Shown one piece after another: positions 22,838 to 35,442 of a stretch of 64,000 nt of DNA (position 1 is the first letter of the stretch; every line of letters begins with the position of its first letter). Under the pieces are notes generated by a model that was not told where the DNA came from, ran no database searches, and saw only the letters and a list, made by a program, of their open reading frames with translations. This DNA is from Buddleja alternifolia (lineage: Eukaryota; Streptophyta; Magnoliopsida; Lamiales; Scrophulariaceae). Both the position numbers and the translations under genes were made by a program. The DNA is taken from NCBI GenBank assembly GCA_019426215.1, contig CM033394.1, forward strand, positions 43,956,423 to 44,020,422, given 5' to 3'.

Positions 22838-23279
22838 TGTGTGATGTGACATACACTTGTCTTTTCACACATCGAATGTCATTGCACGAGGTATTATCTG
22901 ATTTGGTCGGAGTCTCACGGATTTATCCTTAAAATGCGCCTTGTTAGGGAGAAAGGAGTTTGTTGCTTATAAACCTCTCAAAAGTCTCGTCTCCATCCGA
23001 TTTGAGACGATAGTTGCATACTTATCAATAGCCCCCCTTAGACAAGGGCTTGGGAAGGACACATGGCCTCGTTTCCACAGACAATGCCAGAATGATGTGG
23101 TATGCACTTGCCTTCTCGCACACTGACGCCCTTGCACAATGTATTGTCCGCTTTGGACGGAGCCTTATGAGTTTGTCCTTAAAAGGCATCTCGCTAGGGA
23201 GAGGGGAGCTTGATGCTTATAAGCATCCCAAGGCTCTCGGCTACATCCAATGTGAGACGGTAGTTGCATATTCATCACT
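22838..23279 (+). repeat. Two diverged direct copies of a ~190-bp LTR-like sequence
   Basis: Copy A (about 22838-23030) and copy B (about 23090-23279) share the order GATGTG...CACTTG, GTCGGAGTCTCACGG/GACGGAGCCTTATGAG, TTATCCTTAAAA, TTAGGGAGA, GCTTATAA and GAGACGRTAGTTGCATA. The spacing of about 60 bp and motifs such as CATCCAATGTGAGAC suggest a small LTR pair (TRIM type) or a tandemly duplicated solo LTR fragment. No primer site or target duplication was identified. Confidence 0.4.
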
Positions 23280-23637
23280 GTGTATAATATTTTTCTTAAA
23301 TAAGTATATGATTTGGATTTTATAGACGTGAGTCCTGTGCATATCAAATGAAATATGAGATGAAACATAATTTTAGTACATAGTATGGGGTGTAACAAAA
23401 ATGGCACTTCAAATTTTATGTACAAAGCAAAATCAAAATCGGATCTAGTTGGGTTGAATTTGAATTGGTAGTGAGACTTCAATCAATTGGCTTCGTACAG
23501 ATGTGACGGAGAAATTGAATGAATCAATTGCGGAAGAGGCATCCCGGGGAATTGATTTATTTTTCAAATTAAAATGATAACCTCTGTGTTGCGATATTTA
23601 CTATGTGATCGATTAGAAGACTTATATATCTTACATT

Positions 23638-24393
23638 TAGGGGTGTACATAAACCCGCCCAACCCGCTCAACCCGAACCGATCCGTCCGAAAACCGCCGG
23701 TTTAGAATTATTAAATAATAGTCGCGGGTTGAAAATATTGCAACATGCCACTTTCGGGTCGGGTGATGGGTTTAATATTTGTAACCCGCTTAACCCGCAA
23801 CCGGACCGCTAATCATTTATGTTACAAGTATAAGTATATATAGTTAAAAATTAACACTAAACTTTGAAAACTATATATGCATATATACTCTCTAATAAAA
23901 GTGGTTTATTCATATTCATGTAACATATTTTATTTTTTATTTGAGCAAACTAATTGACTCGCTTGAATACTTGTTTATTTGATTTGAACGAACAATTTAT
24001 ATGTATATGAATATTTTGATGATAAATTTACAAAAAACATTAATTGTATTAATATTTTAGAGTTTTCACTTATTAGAAATCATGGTAATATGAATTTTAT
24101 TTATTAACACCACTTATTTGTGTATTTTTCACCAACTCAATTTTTTTTAGTTAAATGTACAAAAAGTATAATAATTAATTTCTTACTTACTAATTATAAC
24201 TAAAATTAAGTTGTAAAAATTATAACTATAATTTGATAACCCGCCCGCTAAAATATTAAATCCGACCGACCCGAACCGCTCGGTTTGAAAAGATAATTAT
24301 GCATTTTCGGTTTGATATTTTGTCAACCCGCACATGTCGGATCAGGTTAATTTTTTTTGTAAAACCGCCCGAACCCAATTGTGTACACCCCTA
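23638..24393. mobile_element. Non-autonomous hAT element with 8-bp target duplication
   Basis: CTTACATT flanks both sides exactly (23630-23637 and 24394-24401). The ends are TAGGGGTGTACA and TGTACACCCCTA, the typical hAT terminus. Subterminal zones are rich in AACCCG/CGGGTT motifs near both ends (for example CCAACCCGCTCAACCCGAAC). The 756-bp body is AT-rich and has no transposase frame, so it must have been moved by another element's transposase. Confidence 0.9.
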
Positions 24394-24401
24394 CTTACAT
24401 T

Positions 24402-26198
24402 ATCCGTACCAGAAAAAATATATATCTTACATTATATTCATTAATACACATTATGGTCGACCAGAATAGCATGGCCCAGCTCGATGGGTCAATTTGAGAA
24501 TCACTATTAAATAGGTTGGGATAAATAATTTTCATTAGGCTAAGGCAATGGAATGAGAGTAGCCAAGATCCATCCCTATTGGGCCTCATCACCAAAAAGA
24601 TGAATTGATAAAGGCCCAACATAACTTAACAGGATTAAGTTAAATATAATTGGGCCAAACTTTGTCCCAAGCTCGGTAAGCTTATCCTTAGCTTGACAAT
24701 CAACTATCCAAATTTGATTTCGACGAATTCAAGTATATATCTCATACGCGAGTGTGATATATTTTTTGTTTTTAATAATTCGGTCCCGTGATACAAGTTA
24801 TGAATATTAAATTATGAAAAATTACAACTATTACAAGCAGTTGACAATTACTATAAAAGTAGAGAAAAACTCACACGCTTTCGGTGGAAATAGAATTCAA
24901 AACCTCTAATATCTTGGGGCCTCAATTTCGTCGGTAGAGCTAGGCTTCATTGGCAGCGAGGATGATTAATTTTCTTATCTGATAAGTGTACATAATTTAG
25001 TTAACTTGTGGATTACACCATGATACTGTCAAATTGAGTCTAAATTAGAAGTGACTCCTCTCGTAGCCAAACTTTAAAGTCAAAATTCAATTGTATAATC
25101 AGTGTCTGACCATTTTTATTCTATTTTTGGTGATATTTCATTATCAAGATTTTGGGTGTATTAACTCCATAGAGTGGATGGTCCGGTCCATTTTGTTTGA
25201 GATTTGGACCATACTTTGATTGAATTCTTAAACGTTGTGTTTGATCATCAATTGGAATTGTAGTTACTATTGTTTAGTACTAATCATTTGAAATTCTCTG
25301 TTTATTTGTTATGATAGAACTGTCATGACTCATTAATGAACGAGAACAAAATAGTCTCCACCCATTTAAATTATATTAAATTATTATATTTATTAAACTA
25401 TATATATAATAGAACTAATTCATTTACTACAATGTGTGTAATATGCAAATGAGATCTTTTATTGTAATTCTTATTGCAAATGTATTCGGTGACTGATAAG
25501 TGTAATTGTCAAATTATTATTTGAGATGTGTAATTCACCAAATATCTTGCAATAGGAGATTCAATAGAGTTTGCAATAGAAGATCTTATTTGTGCAATAT
25601 GATCTATAACTGCAACCCTCAAGGGCAAAAGTCCACAATTAGGTAAACGCTCGAAAGATCCTGGCATGTAGAGGTGAATGCTACAGGTGTACACGGTGCG
25701 TGTTGAGATAATTTTACTATTTTCTTTGGCATGACCCAATATTGCGGTTTTGGGATACCTTAGCACGAGTCCGATCCGCCAAGCCTCGAACTCGGACCTT
25801 GCGGTCTACTTGGGTTGGGGCGAGTTGAGGCATTTTTTCACGATTCCTAATAATTTAATGGTCTAAACTATTTTATAAATACTATTCAGGGATTGTATTT
25901 CCAAAGAGTTTGCATTTTTGTTTTCAATGAAGTCATTTTGTGCTCACCAATGTTATAGTATTTAACTATCAACGTATTAGTAACACTAGCATCCATTAGC
26001 AATACTTAAATTTGGTGTCTCGAGCACACGACCTTTAATTTATTGAGAAATCACATGATTCAGCTTTATGTTAGAAGATGATCTAAGGAGGCCTAATTGT
26101 TTTTTTGGTAATAGATCTAAGGCCTTAATTGGTTGGAGTATTCATCCCTAAAAAATCCGTTTTCATAAGAAATTCTCTAAAATTTGCATTTGAATGAT
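24402..26198. other. Intergenic DNA, nothing recognised
   Basis: No supported gene. A tRNA-like phrase near 24880-24960 (minus strand) is too degenerate to call. The 85-codon minus frame at 25509-25766 has no recognisable domain. Confidence 0.45.
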
Positions 26199-26203
26199 AT
26201 GCT

Positions 26204-26404
26204 TATAGAGACTTGAAACAATTGTTCTATTCAACTCCCAAATTCTAATGGGTTATTACAAGACTATTTATAAGAATAGATAACAAGACTAACAAGGTAA
26301 CTTAACTAGATCATATCGAAACAAATATTACAAAGGATCACAAAGAATCGAAATAAATATCACAAAGGATTATAGAGAATATTTGGAGAATATTGGGTTT
26401 GATA
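26204..26404 (-). repeat. Copia-2 3' LTR (201 bp)
   Basis: It runs from TATAGAGACTTG to GGGTTTGATA on the plus strand. It is ~12 bp longer than its partner, mainly through an ATTTGGAGA-type duplication near 26390. Adjacent at 26405-26416 is the minus-strand polypurine tract (CTTGTGGGGGTG). Confidence 0.88.
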
Positions 26405-26416
26405 CACCCCCACAAG

Positions 26417-26922
26417 CTCAAGGCGGATGACGGGAGACATTGAGCTGGCGAACGACGGGAGACATTGAGCTTGTCACAAAGATAATCAAAATGTGTGAAG
26501 ATGAGAGCCTTTGTAAAAATATCAGCTGTTTGTTCATCAGTGGACACAAACCGAACTTGAAGATCATTGTTTGCAACTTTCTAGCGCACAAAATGGTAGT
26601 CAATCTCAACATGCTTTGTGCGAGCATGAAAGATCGGATTTTTGGAAAGATAGGTTGCGCCAATGTTGTCACACCAAAGGACAGGAGGAGAGTTGAGAGA
26701 AATATGCAATTCACGAAGAAGAGATTGGAGCCATGTGAGTTCGGTGGTAGTATCAGCTAAAGATTTGTATTCGGCCTCGGTAGATGAGCGAGGTACAATA
26801 CACTATTAGCGGGAGCTCCAGGAGATGAGATTTGGACCCAAAAAAATTGCATAGCCACTCGAAGATCGACGATCATCAATATTACCTGCCCAGTCAGCGT
26901 CTGAGAATGCAGTAAGTGAGAC
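26417..26922 (-). pseudogene. Copia-2 RNase H, distal part
   Basis: Minus-strand fragments include DADWAGN, [11 protein letters not shown], [13 protein letters not shown] and STDEQTADIFTKAL, the C-terminal landmarks of Copia RNase H. They follow the 28131-28406 segment directly once the hAT element is removed. Stops and shifts interrupt the frame. Confidence 0.8.
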
Positions 26923-27928
26923 TAGGGCTGTAAACGAGCCGAGCTCTAGTCGAGTCTTGTAAAATTTACAGGCTCGAGCTCGAGCTCAAGCTCAGCGAGC
27001 CCAGTTTTTAGAGCTCGAGCTCGAGCTCGTTGGCTCATTCGAGCTTGAGCTCGAGCTCAAGCTCAAGCTCGACTCGTTTGCTTGTTAGAGCCAAGCTCAA
27101 AATCTTGGCTAACAAAAATATACCATGTAAATGAAAAATTATGATTTTGAGTCTTTGTATTTCTATATAACGTTTTAATTCTAAGTTTAGAGTTTAGGGT
27201 TTAGAACTTAGGGTTTAAGGTTTAGGGTTTAGGACTTAAGGTTTTATATCTTATATTAATTTTCCCTTTTTTTCTAAATCATCCTAACAAAACCAGAATT
27301 TTGGTATAACTCGACAAGTCTTAAATTTCACAACTTAAGTAATAGTTCAGAAAAAAAAAGTGGATAAAATCTAGGGTTTAGGACTTAAGGTTTATTGTTT
27401 AGGGTTCTATCTTATATTTGTTTTACCTTTTTTTTGCTTAACCATTGTAACAAAACTAGAATTTTGGTATAACTCGACATGTCTTAAATTTCACAATTTA
27501 AGTAGTTATTCACTATAGTTCAGGAAAAAAATGGATAAAATATTGCTTATGTGATGTGGTTACATAAATTTCGATATGCGTATATGGAGTTATCTTCAAA
27601 TTGAATTAATTCTTTACAAAAATATATGCATATTATATAAATTTCATTATGAGAATATGACAGATGAACAATGTGAAAGCCAATAGTTTGATTGGATGAA
27701 ATATTATACTTAAGAATGAAAAATTTAGATGAAAAAATACTTTTATAATTTTTTTATAAATATTATTTCGTGATTTCTTAATTATTATTATTGCAATACT
27801 CTTAGTATATATATATATATATAACACAAATGAAAGATGACAGTTAACAATTAGCAGGTGAAGTGTTTATTCAGAATTATTTTTTTATTAAAAATAATGT
27901 ATAATTTTGAATATAATAAGTAAACACA

Positions 27929-27962
<34 letters not shown>

Positions 27963-28141
27963 AATTAACAGTAAAAGCTCGTGAGCCTGTTCGCGAGCTT
28001 ATGAACACCTAAGTGGAAGCTCGAGCTCGCGAAACTCGGCTCGCGGCTCGAGCTCGAGACATCTCAAGCTCGAGCCGAGCTTTAATCAAGTTGGCTCACG
28101 AGGCTCACGAGACGGCTCGCAAGGCTCGCCTTACACCCCTA
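26923..28141. mobile_element. Non-autonomous hAT element inserted in Copia-2 RNase H
   Basis: AGTGAGAC occurs on both sides (26915-26922, 28142-28149). The ends TAGGGCTGTAA and TTACACCCCTA are hAT-like with one mismatch. Both subterminal zones are dense in self-complementary GAGCTCGAGCTC repeats. The middle contains TTTAGGG-like runs (27186-27240, 27370-27410) and a diverged tandem duplication: about 27290-27375 and 27455-27545 share TTTTGGTATAACTCGACA. No transposase is encoded. Confidence 0.88.
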
Positions 28142-30157
28142 AGTGAGACCGAAGACCAAAATCAGCCGTGTGGTTAAGACAACGCAAAATACGTTTGGCA
28201 GCCGTCCAACGAACTTTCGAGGGGCCATGCATGAATTGAAAGATTTTATTGACTGCGAAGGAAATAATCGGACGTGTGAGAGTGAGATATTGGAGAGCCC
28301 CGACGATTTCCCGGTACTTTGTTGGATTCGAGAAAGGAGAACCATCATTTTTGGAAAGTTTAGTACTAGTGCAACGAGGAGTTTGCACAACCTTGGAAGA
28401 TTGCATGCCGACACGAATTAAAAGATTCTAAATGTAGCTGCGCTGAAAGAGAAGAACACCATCTAAAATAGGGACAACTTCGAGACCAAGGAAGTAATTA
28501 ATACCGCCAAGGTTGTGAAGAACAAATTCATGTCCGAGAGAAGAAATAAAATCTGCAACACTGTGAGAATTGTTAACCGTGACAAGAATATCATCCACAT
28601 GAATTAGAATGTAAATAGTGGTAGTATTTGTGGAAAGAATAAACAGAGAAAAATCATTTTGAGATGCACATAAACCCTTTTTGAGTAAAAAATCCCAACG
28701 ATGATGAAACCAAGCTTGTGGAGATTGTTTCAAACCATAGAGTGATTTGTGTAATTTGCAAACATGATATGGTTTTGTTGAATCCAAAAAGCCTCGTGGT
28801 TGAGACATAAAACTGTTTCATTAAGGACACCATTGCGAAAAGTATTGCGTACATCAAGTTGTCATAGTGACCAACCATGTGAAATGGCTAAAGAAAGTAC
28901 AAGCCGAATAGTAGTTGGTTTAATTACTGGACTGGAAGTTTCATTGAAATCGACACCTTCTTGTTGATGGAAGCCCTTTGCGACTAGTCGGGCTTTAAAA
29001 CGTTCAATCGAACCATCAGGCTTATGTTTGATTTTATATACTTAGATCCGATGACATTAATATCTGGGTGAAAAGGAACCATAGTCCAAGTCTCATTTGT
29101 AACCAGAGCATCAATCTCCTCTGCCATGGCCTTGCGACACCGAGGATCTTTATTGGCCAAGGAGAAGCAAGTGGGTTCTAGATTAGAAAGAGATAAGTTG
29201 GAATCAAGAGTGGTAGTATGGGCGGACAATTGTATAGGTGGTTTGAGGGGACGAGAACGTAGGTGCATGAGATGAGCCAAGGTAGGCAGGTTAGGAGCTG
29301 GTGGTGTATGGGCTACGGGTGAGGGTATAGTGTATGGGGTGAAGTCAACACATAAGGGAATGGTGTGGTGAGAGGATGAGGAGTTAGAGGATACAGATGG
29401 AGGAGTATAGGACGGGCTAGATGGAAAGTTTGTGTGACTCGATGAGGGAGACAGGTTTACGGTTGGAGTACGAGATTTGGGTGGAGAACATGGGGCTGAT
29501 TTTCAAGCCTCGATGTTTCTTGAAAAGGAAAAGAGTGTTCGTCAAACCTAACGTGCCGAGCAATATACAAGCGATGAGATTCATTATCCAAGCACCGATA
29601 CCCACGATGTAAAGGACTGTAACCGAGAAATATGCAAGGTTTAGACCAAAAATCCATTGTATGTTTATTATAGGGTCGGAGAAACGGAAAACACAAGCAA
29701 CCAAATACTTTTAGAAAATTATAATCAGGAATTGTTTTGAAAATAATAGAATGTGAACTTTTGTGATTTGTTAAAGGGGAGGGAAGTTGATTAATTAAGA
29801 AAACAACCGTGTCGAATGCAAAGTGCCAAAAACAATAAGGGATGGAAGATGTGGCAAGAAGCATGAGACCGGTTTCAACAATATGACGGTGGCAACATTC
29901 GACACTACCGTTTTGAGCATGAGTATGAAGACAAGTAATACGATGTTGAATACCATTAGATATAAAATGTGATCGCAATTTTTGGTACTCACCACCACCA
30001 TCCGTTTGAATTGATTTAATCTTAGTATTGAATTGATTTTCCACAAATTTTTGAAAACGTAAGAAAACATGAAAAACATCAAATTTATGAGCCAATGGAT
30101 AATACCAAATAAATATAAAAAAATCATCCACTATGATTACAAAAAAATTGTGTCCCT
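28142..30157 (-). pseudogene. Copia-2 integrase C-terminal part, reverse transcriptase and RNase H start
   Basis: Reading down the minus strand: integrase with TDGGGEY and NGSVECCHRH (30131-29457), an RT N-terminus (29280-28984, DALVTNETWTMV), central RT with LYGLKQSPQAW and an HVDD version of the YVDD box (28808-28428), then the RT-RNase H linker (28406-28131, ending DFGL). At least four interruptions separate these frames, so it is inactive. The HVDD box departs from the usual Tyr. Confidence 0.85.
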
Positions 30158-30230
30158 CAGAAGTCCATCTGTTTGAATTGATTTAATCTTAGTAATGAAT
30201 TGATTTTCCACAAATTTTTGAAAACGTAAG
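30002..30230 (-). repeat. ~155-bp tandem duplication in Copia-2 integrase
   Basis: The segment starting TCCGTTTGAATTGATTTAAT at 30000 recurs from 30158 (TCCATCTGTTTGAATTGATT). The second copy is completed beyond LARD-3 at 41980-42085, which repeats 30057-30157 with about a dozen changes. LARD-3 therefore entered the second copy. Confidence 0.75.
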
Positions 30231-30796
30231 TGATGTAGGTAGAATTTGGACTTTGGACCAAGCTGATTAGCCCAAGACTTAATGGGCTCAAGCCCATTAA
30301 GATAGCGGACCTGAATTCTTTCTAGAAGATATCAACATGAGCTGGAAGACCTGCCAACCTGGACCTGCGGGAGAGAATATATCTCTATAAGGCAATGCTG
30401 GAGACAAGTATCAATCAAGTCAATACTTTCCTTACCAAAGACCTAACGGAATTAAGCCATATATTAGCATTAATGATGGTTGATCCATGATTAGATGTAC
30501 CCAAAATTAGAAGGAGGCTAATTTATTCTCTTCCTATTTGTATAATTGGCATAGTTGACTTTCCATAATTTACCCCACCCCATCAAACTTCTATAAATAC
30601 CCAACCTAAAGCATAGTGAAGGATACCTTTTGAATCCCCATGGACGTAGGTCTAATTTTTGGACCGAACCACGTTAAATCTCTTGTTATTTACATTATCG
30701 CACTTACATCACTCGATTATATCTCAAATTATACTCATATTATCCCTATTATTAATATAAATATTATTGGTGTGAAAGTGAAACCCACACATATCA
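30231..30796 (+). repeat. LARD-3 5' LTR
   Basis: 566 bp, TG...CA ends with a TGATGT/ACATCA-like inverted repeat. A TATA box, CTATAAATAC at 30591-30600, probably drives transcription. The end is fixed by the adjacent primer site. Confidence 0.88.
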
Positions 30797-30797
30797 A

Positions 30798-30816
30798 TTG
30801 GCGCCGTCTGTGGGAA
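30798..30816 (+). other. LARD-3 primer binding site
   Basis: TTGGCGCCGTCTGTGGGAA starts two bases after the LTR end. This phrase is a familiar tRNA primer site of plant Gypsy-type elements. Confidence 0.8.
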
Positions 30817-31851
30817 TATTGAGCGAGACGTGAGTTATTTTCATCATTCAAGTAAGTTGTGTGTAACATGTTTTGATGGTGGAACAAGGTGTTAGGGGGG
30901 TCTGTGAAAAGATTTTTCAAGAAAAATACACCTATTTTTTCTACGCAGAACAACTCATTGTGCAACAGGTTTATACTTTCATTTTTCATGTGCTCATAGT
31001 GATGGATGATTTCGGGTGCATTGAGGATGAAGCAATTAATATTTCAAGAAATATAATTATAATAGCTTCGAAAAATAGGTGTCCTTGGCACTGGAGATTT
31101 TCTTTTAATTCATCCAGTTGGCTAAGCCACCGACAAGATCCAATTGCTTGAAATGGTAGAACAACAAAAGTGATTTAAGAAAATATGTAGTTTATCTTTG
31201 CTTCTTCTTTAATTTATTATATCATGCAAGCATTTAGAAGTTGTTATCTTGATAAATCTATAAGGGGATCATGGGTAGATAATAAATCTGACGAATGGCA
31301 AATTTATGATACATCGCATTTTACTTCAATTATATTAATAATGAAAAATAGTAAAGGGGGCATTTGAGGATATAATGTTGAACAACTTGAGTTTGGTGTC
31401 GTTTTATCTTGTTAAATTGTTGTCTAATTCGGTACATCTTGTTAACAAGTCATTAGAGGATATTTTTTGGTATTAATTATTTGAATGTGCTTATTTTGCA
31501 TTTGGAGGCAATTTTTAATTGTAACTCGTATTCGGAAACTCTAACAAATATGGTAAATAGGTATCTAATATAAAGTATTTAGTTAAGTTGTTGAGATATT
31601 ATCATACCCTCCATTCTTTAGTCATTTTATGAGACTAATTCTCGAATAGACATAGTTATGACAAATTGGGTTCCCTTATCCTATAATGTTATGTGATTTT
31701 CTTTGGAGTAATACATGGAGTAAATTGTGAGGTATAATAGATAATTTCCATGCCTATGATATTTCCTTTTTTATGTTGTTGCGTGGAGTAGGGAAGTTAA
31801 GACACATATGGAATAAGTTCATTCTCTTGTATTATATTATTTTTTGTGGAA
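30817..31851 (+). other. LARD-3 leader, no coding content seen
   Basis: About 1 kb between the primer site and the Gypsy-4 insertion. A 92-codon frame (30873-31151) shows no retroelement domain. Confidence 0.55.
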
Positions 31852-31856
31852 TAAAT

Positions 31857-33753
31857 TGACACGAAAAATCCTTACGTGTATTAAACAGCAAGTGGACCGG
31901 TCGTGTGTAGTAATAAAGTGGACAATAAAGTCCGGGTTGTCGAACCTCAAGGACTTGTATTTTAGTTTATGATTTTAAAGCAATTGAAGAACTTAAACTA
32001 AAATAAAAATTAACTAAAATATTATGGAAGTAAGATATAAGAAACAAGATGTCGAAATCAAGATAGCTATGGAAAAGAGCAACTAAGACACATGTGTTGG
32101 CATAAATTAATCAATTTTCATTATAAACATGTTCTCATATTATTAGACTAATGTTGCTTTGGTGGAAAAAACCTTAAATAATTACTACCCGATGTCTCGG
32201 CTGTAATAATCCTATGATTAATTGATGGTTCTCTAGATATGTCTATCCGAGAATCTAACCAACAATCATGCATTCAAGTTCTAGAATTTCCCCGGATTAA
32301 TCCGGCTAACTGCACCCGGGAATCTCTAGGGGCAATTCCCTATTTTTTACGGATTATGTGATGATCCTCTTTGCACCTTAAATTACCTTCTCTCGAACGA
32401 ATAATTTAAGCAATAAATCATACATATGGTAGCTAAGCATATGATGCATACAAACAAGATCAAGACACAAAACAACAATAGAATTAATATGAAAAACACA
32501 ATTTATAACTCAATTATCATAATTTAGCCTCAACATGGCCTTAGTTCGAAGAATCTATTTCATCATAAAAGATAAAAGATAGGAACTTAAATTAAGATTC
32601 ATATTCATAGACAAAAACAAATCTAAATCTAAGAAACTCCCTCGTATTTTTGTTGGTTGAACTTCGATCTTCATCTCTTCCATGCTTCTTGATTTCTTCA
32701 CCTTCAAAGGTTCTTAATAATCTTCATAACTAATCTAAGGATGATGAAGATGATGATAGGATTTGTTTAGGCTCCCCCAATGGGGAATGTGTTTTCAAGT
32801 GTGTTTGTAGGATGGCCTCCAATCCTCCTTTTATAGCCAAAAGAATTCACCAACCAAGAACGTGTGCTTCCATTCTCTTTTATTTCCACCTACCATTCTC
32901 TTGCTTTCCATCTACCAAGAATGTGAACTACCATTCTCTTGTTTTCCACCTACCATTTTCTTACTTTCCTCCTACCAAGAATGTGAACTACCAGTCTCTT
33001 GTTTTCCACCTACCATTCTCTTACTTTCCTCCTACCAAGAATGGGAGCTGCCACTTTCGTATTTTTCAGCGCAGGGATAGTGTTTTATTCATAAACTTCT
33101 CCACAGACCTCCGAATTGGATGATTCAAGTTCCCATGTAAATATAAGACATAGATCTAAAACTTTGTAGAAGGACACTTCGTCAAATTCGGTCCCTAAAT
33201 TTATCCAAATGGCATTCCAACATGGAGATTGTTTCTGATTTGGCACCCAGGTTTGCGGAAATGGTACTAAAACATGATCTTGGCTAACTCCAACTTATTT
33301 CTTGCTTGTTTGGTCGCAGGGATAGTGTTTTATTCATAAACTTCTACACAGACCTCCGAATTGGATGATTCAAGTCCCCATGTAAAGATAAGACATAGAT
33401 CTAAAACTTTGTAGAAGGACACTTCATCAAATTCGGTCTCTAAATTTATCCAAATGGCATTCCAACGTGGAGATTGTTTCTGATTTGGCACCCAGGTGTG
33501 CGGAAATGGTACTAAAACATGATCTTGGCTAACTCCAACTTGTTTCTTGCTTGTTTGGTCGTAGAGGTGTGAAACATCTTGGCCTAAACTTGTTTTATAC
33601 GTCCTTTTTCCACCATTTCTTCGATTGTATCCACTTAAGGCCTGGAATCACTTAATGCACGAATTAAACGCACAAGTGACAAAATCAAGCGATAAATGAA
33701 CCTAAAACATAAACGCAAAGGGGCTTAATAACACGTAAAAATGACTCCTATCA
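31857..33753 (-). repeat. Gypsy-4 3' LTR (1897 bp)
   Basis: It begins TGACACGAAAAATCC and ends GACTCCTATCA on the plus strand. It contains three 60-bp CCATTCTCTT...TACCAAGAATG units (about 32872-33052) and a ~247-bp tandem duplication (about 33068-33315 and 33316-33562, each starting CGCAGGGATAGTGTTTTATT or near it). A 103-codon frame at 32812-33123 is produced by the repeat units. Confidence 0.85.
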
Positions 33754-35442
33754 ACTCCCCCAAACTTATCAATTGCTCGACCTCGAGCAATAAAAGGTCC
33801 AAGGCACGAAAAACATCATCAAGCAAAAGGAAAAAACAAAAACAACTAATGAACTCACTTTCGTGGAGTAAACGATTGCACTTAGCATGTGCAACAAACC
33901 TTTAAACCTTTGAGTTATCTCAAAGGACGAGTTATAGTCTCATGAGGGTTAATTTGCAGACGATATACCCACAAAATCTAACAAACTTTCAATCTCAACC
34001 AAATGAATACATCTCAACATAATTAACAAGAATAAATGACACAAAATCATCCTTTTATAGCCCACAAATATATATACATATCAACTACTTTTGCTCATGT
34101 GACACCAATACTGGAAAAGACTCCATAGGGTGTAGTGAAAATAAATCTAAGGTATTATAGTTTAGAGGCATCCTTACCAAATTTTGGACATTAATCCCAT
34201 ATCTATCAACTTTATGATCAAACACAAAGCATAAGAATCACAGAAAATCTCATAGTCATTTAAATTTCATTATCTCAAACATTCAAACTTTCAATTCATA
34301 TGAAACTTTCCAATTAACTTCATTAAGGCTAGATCATGTGCAATGTTTTATTCCATTAGGCTTTCTATGGCACCCATGTAACAAGCTTTAGATCAATGAC
34401 TCCCAAACTAGATAATTTTGGGGCATTTAGTGTAAAGACACTCCTAAGGATTTAATCACTCGAGTGTCAAAGACCACGAAATAAAACTAGATCTTTTAAA
34501 CAATTCACTCATTTTTGGCTTGAGCAAAGCTCAAATTAGCACAGTAGTACAGTATATAGGCATGGATCTTTTCACCTCCAGTACATATTAGCCTGACCAA
34601 TTTTGGTCATACCAAAATTCAACCTTTTTAATTCATTGTTTAGCATATCAAATTACTACTCAACTTATACTCTTATGAGAAATCTAAGTTAATATTTCTG
34701 GGAATAATTCCTTAAGTGTCTCAAGATGGTTATCCTCTCAACTCCTCTACCTTCGATTTATGTGCATTGTGAATCATCTAAGAAACCAATCCTAGTATAG
34801 GATCTCCATGAGCAATTTCAAAGATATATATGTTCATTTAAATTCAAATTATTTCAAAAAAATCATGCCATTTTTACAAGTTAATCAATTTAAATGCATC
34901 AATTGGAAGGACTAAAAAAAAAATCATGCTTGATTTTCTTAACATAAACACATATAAACATGATAGCATACAAATGCCCCCAAACTTGAGCTAAACGAGG
35001 AACACATGACATGACAAAAATAGCAAACACATGGTGATAAATCATATGAATGTATTAAAACCACAAAGTACTACCCACATATACCCCCAAACTAAAACTC
35101 AACATTGTCCCCAATGTTGTCTCACATAAACGCATGCAAAAGGTATAAGAGTACTTATAATCAAGGATTGTTGAAAAACAATCCTTCATCACAAATATGT
35201 TCCAAATCAAACTCATCTCATCAAAATAGGCCTCTCAAAACAACGGGGAATTGCTACTATAACATGCTCAACATACTTATCAAACAAACCATCAAGCATA
35301 TGAAAACATACATGCTAAAAGTGCATGCTAGAACACAACATAAAGAAACAAACTAAACAAAACAAAAACAAACTTACAAACTTGGGTTGCCTCCCAAGAA
35401 GCGCTTGTTTTAAAGTCACTAGCTTGACTTTATCGGGTCGGC
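33754..35442 (-). other. Gypsy-4 internal non-coding region
   Basis: It contains the polypurine tract at its left edge and, near 35385-35405, the phrase GGTTGCCTCCCAAGAAGCGC. Read on the minus strand (GCGCTTCTTGGGAGGCAACC), that phrase is characteristic of the region after pol in Athila-like elements. Nothing coding was found. Confidence 0.6.

Noticed and set aside
24880..24960. tRNA gene or SINE
   Set aside because: A and B box similarity is too weak and no cloverleaf could be drawn; no true tRNA or rRNA gene was found in the window.
27186..27410. TTTAGGG-like runs as an interstitial telomere
   Set aside because: Only short degenerate runs within an hAT element; not a tandem telomeric array.
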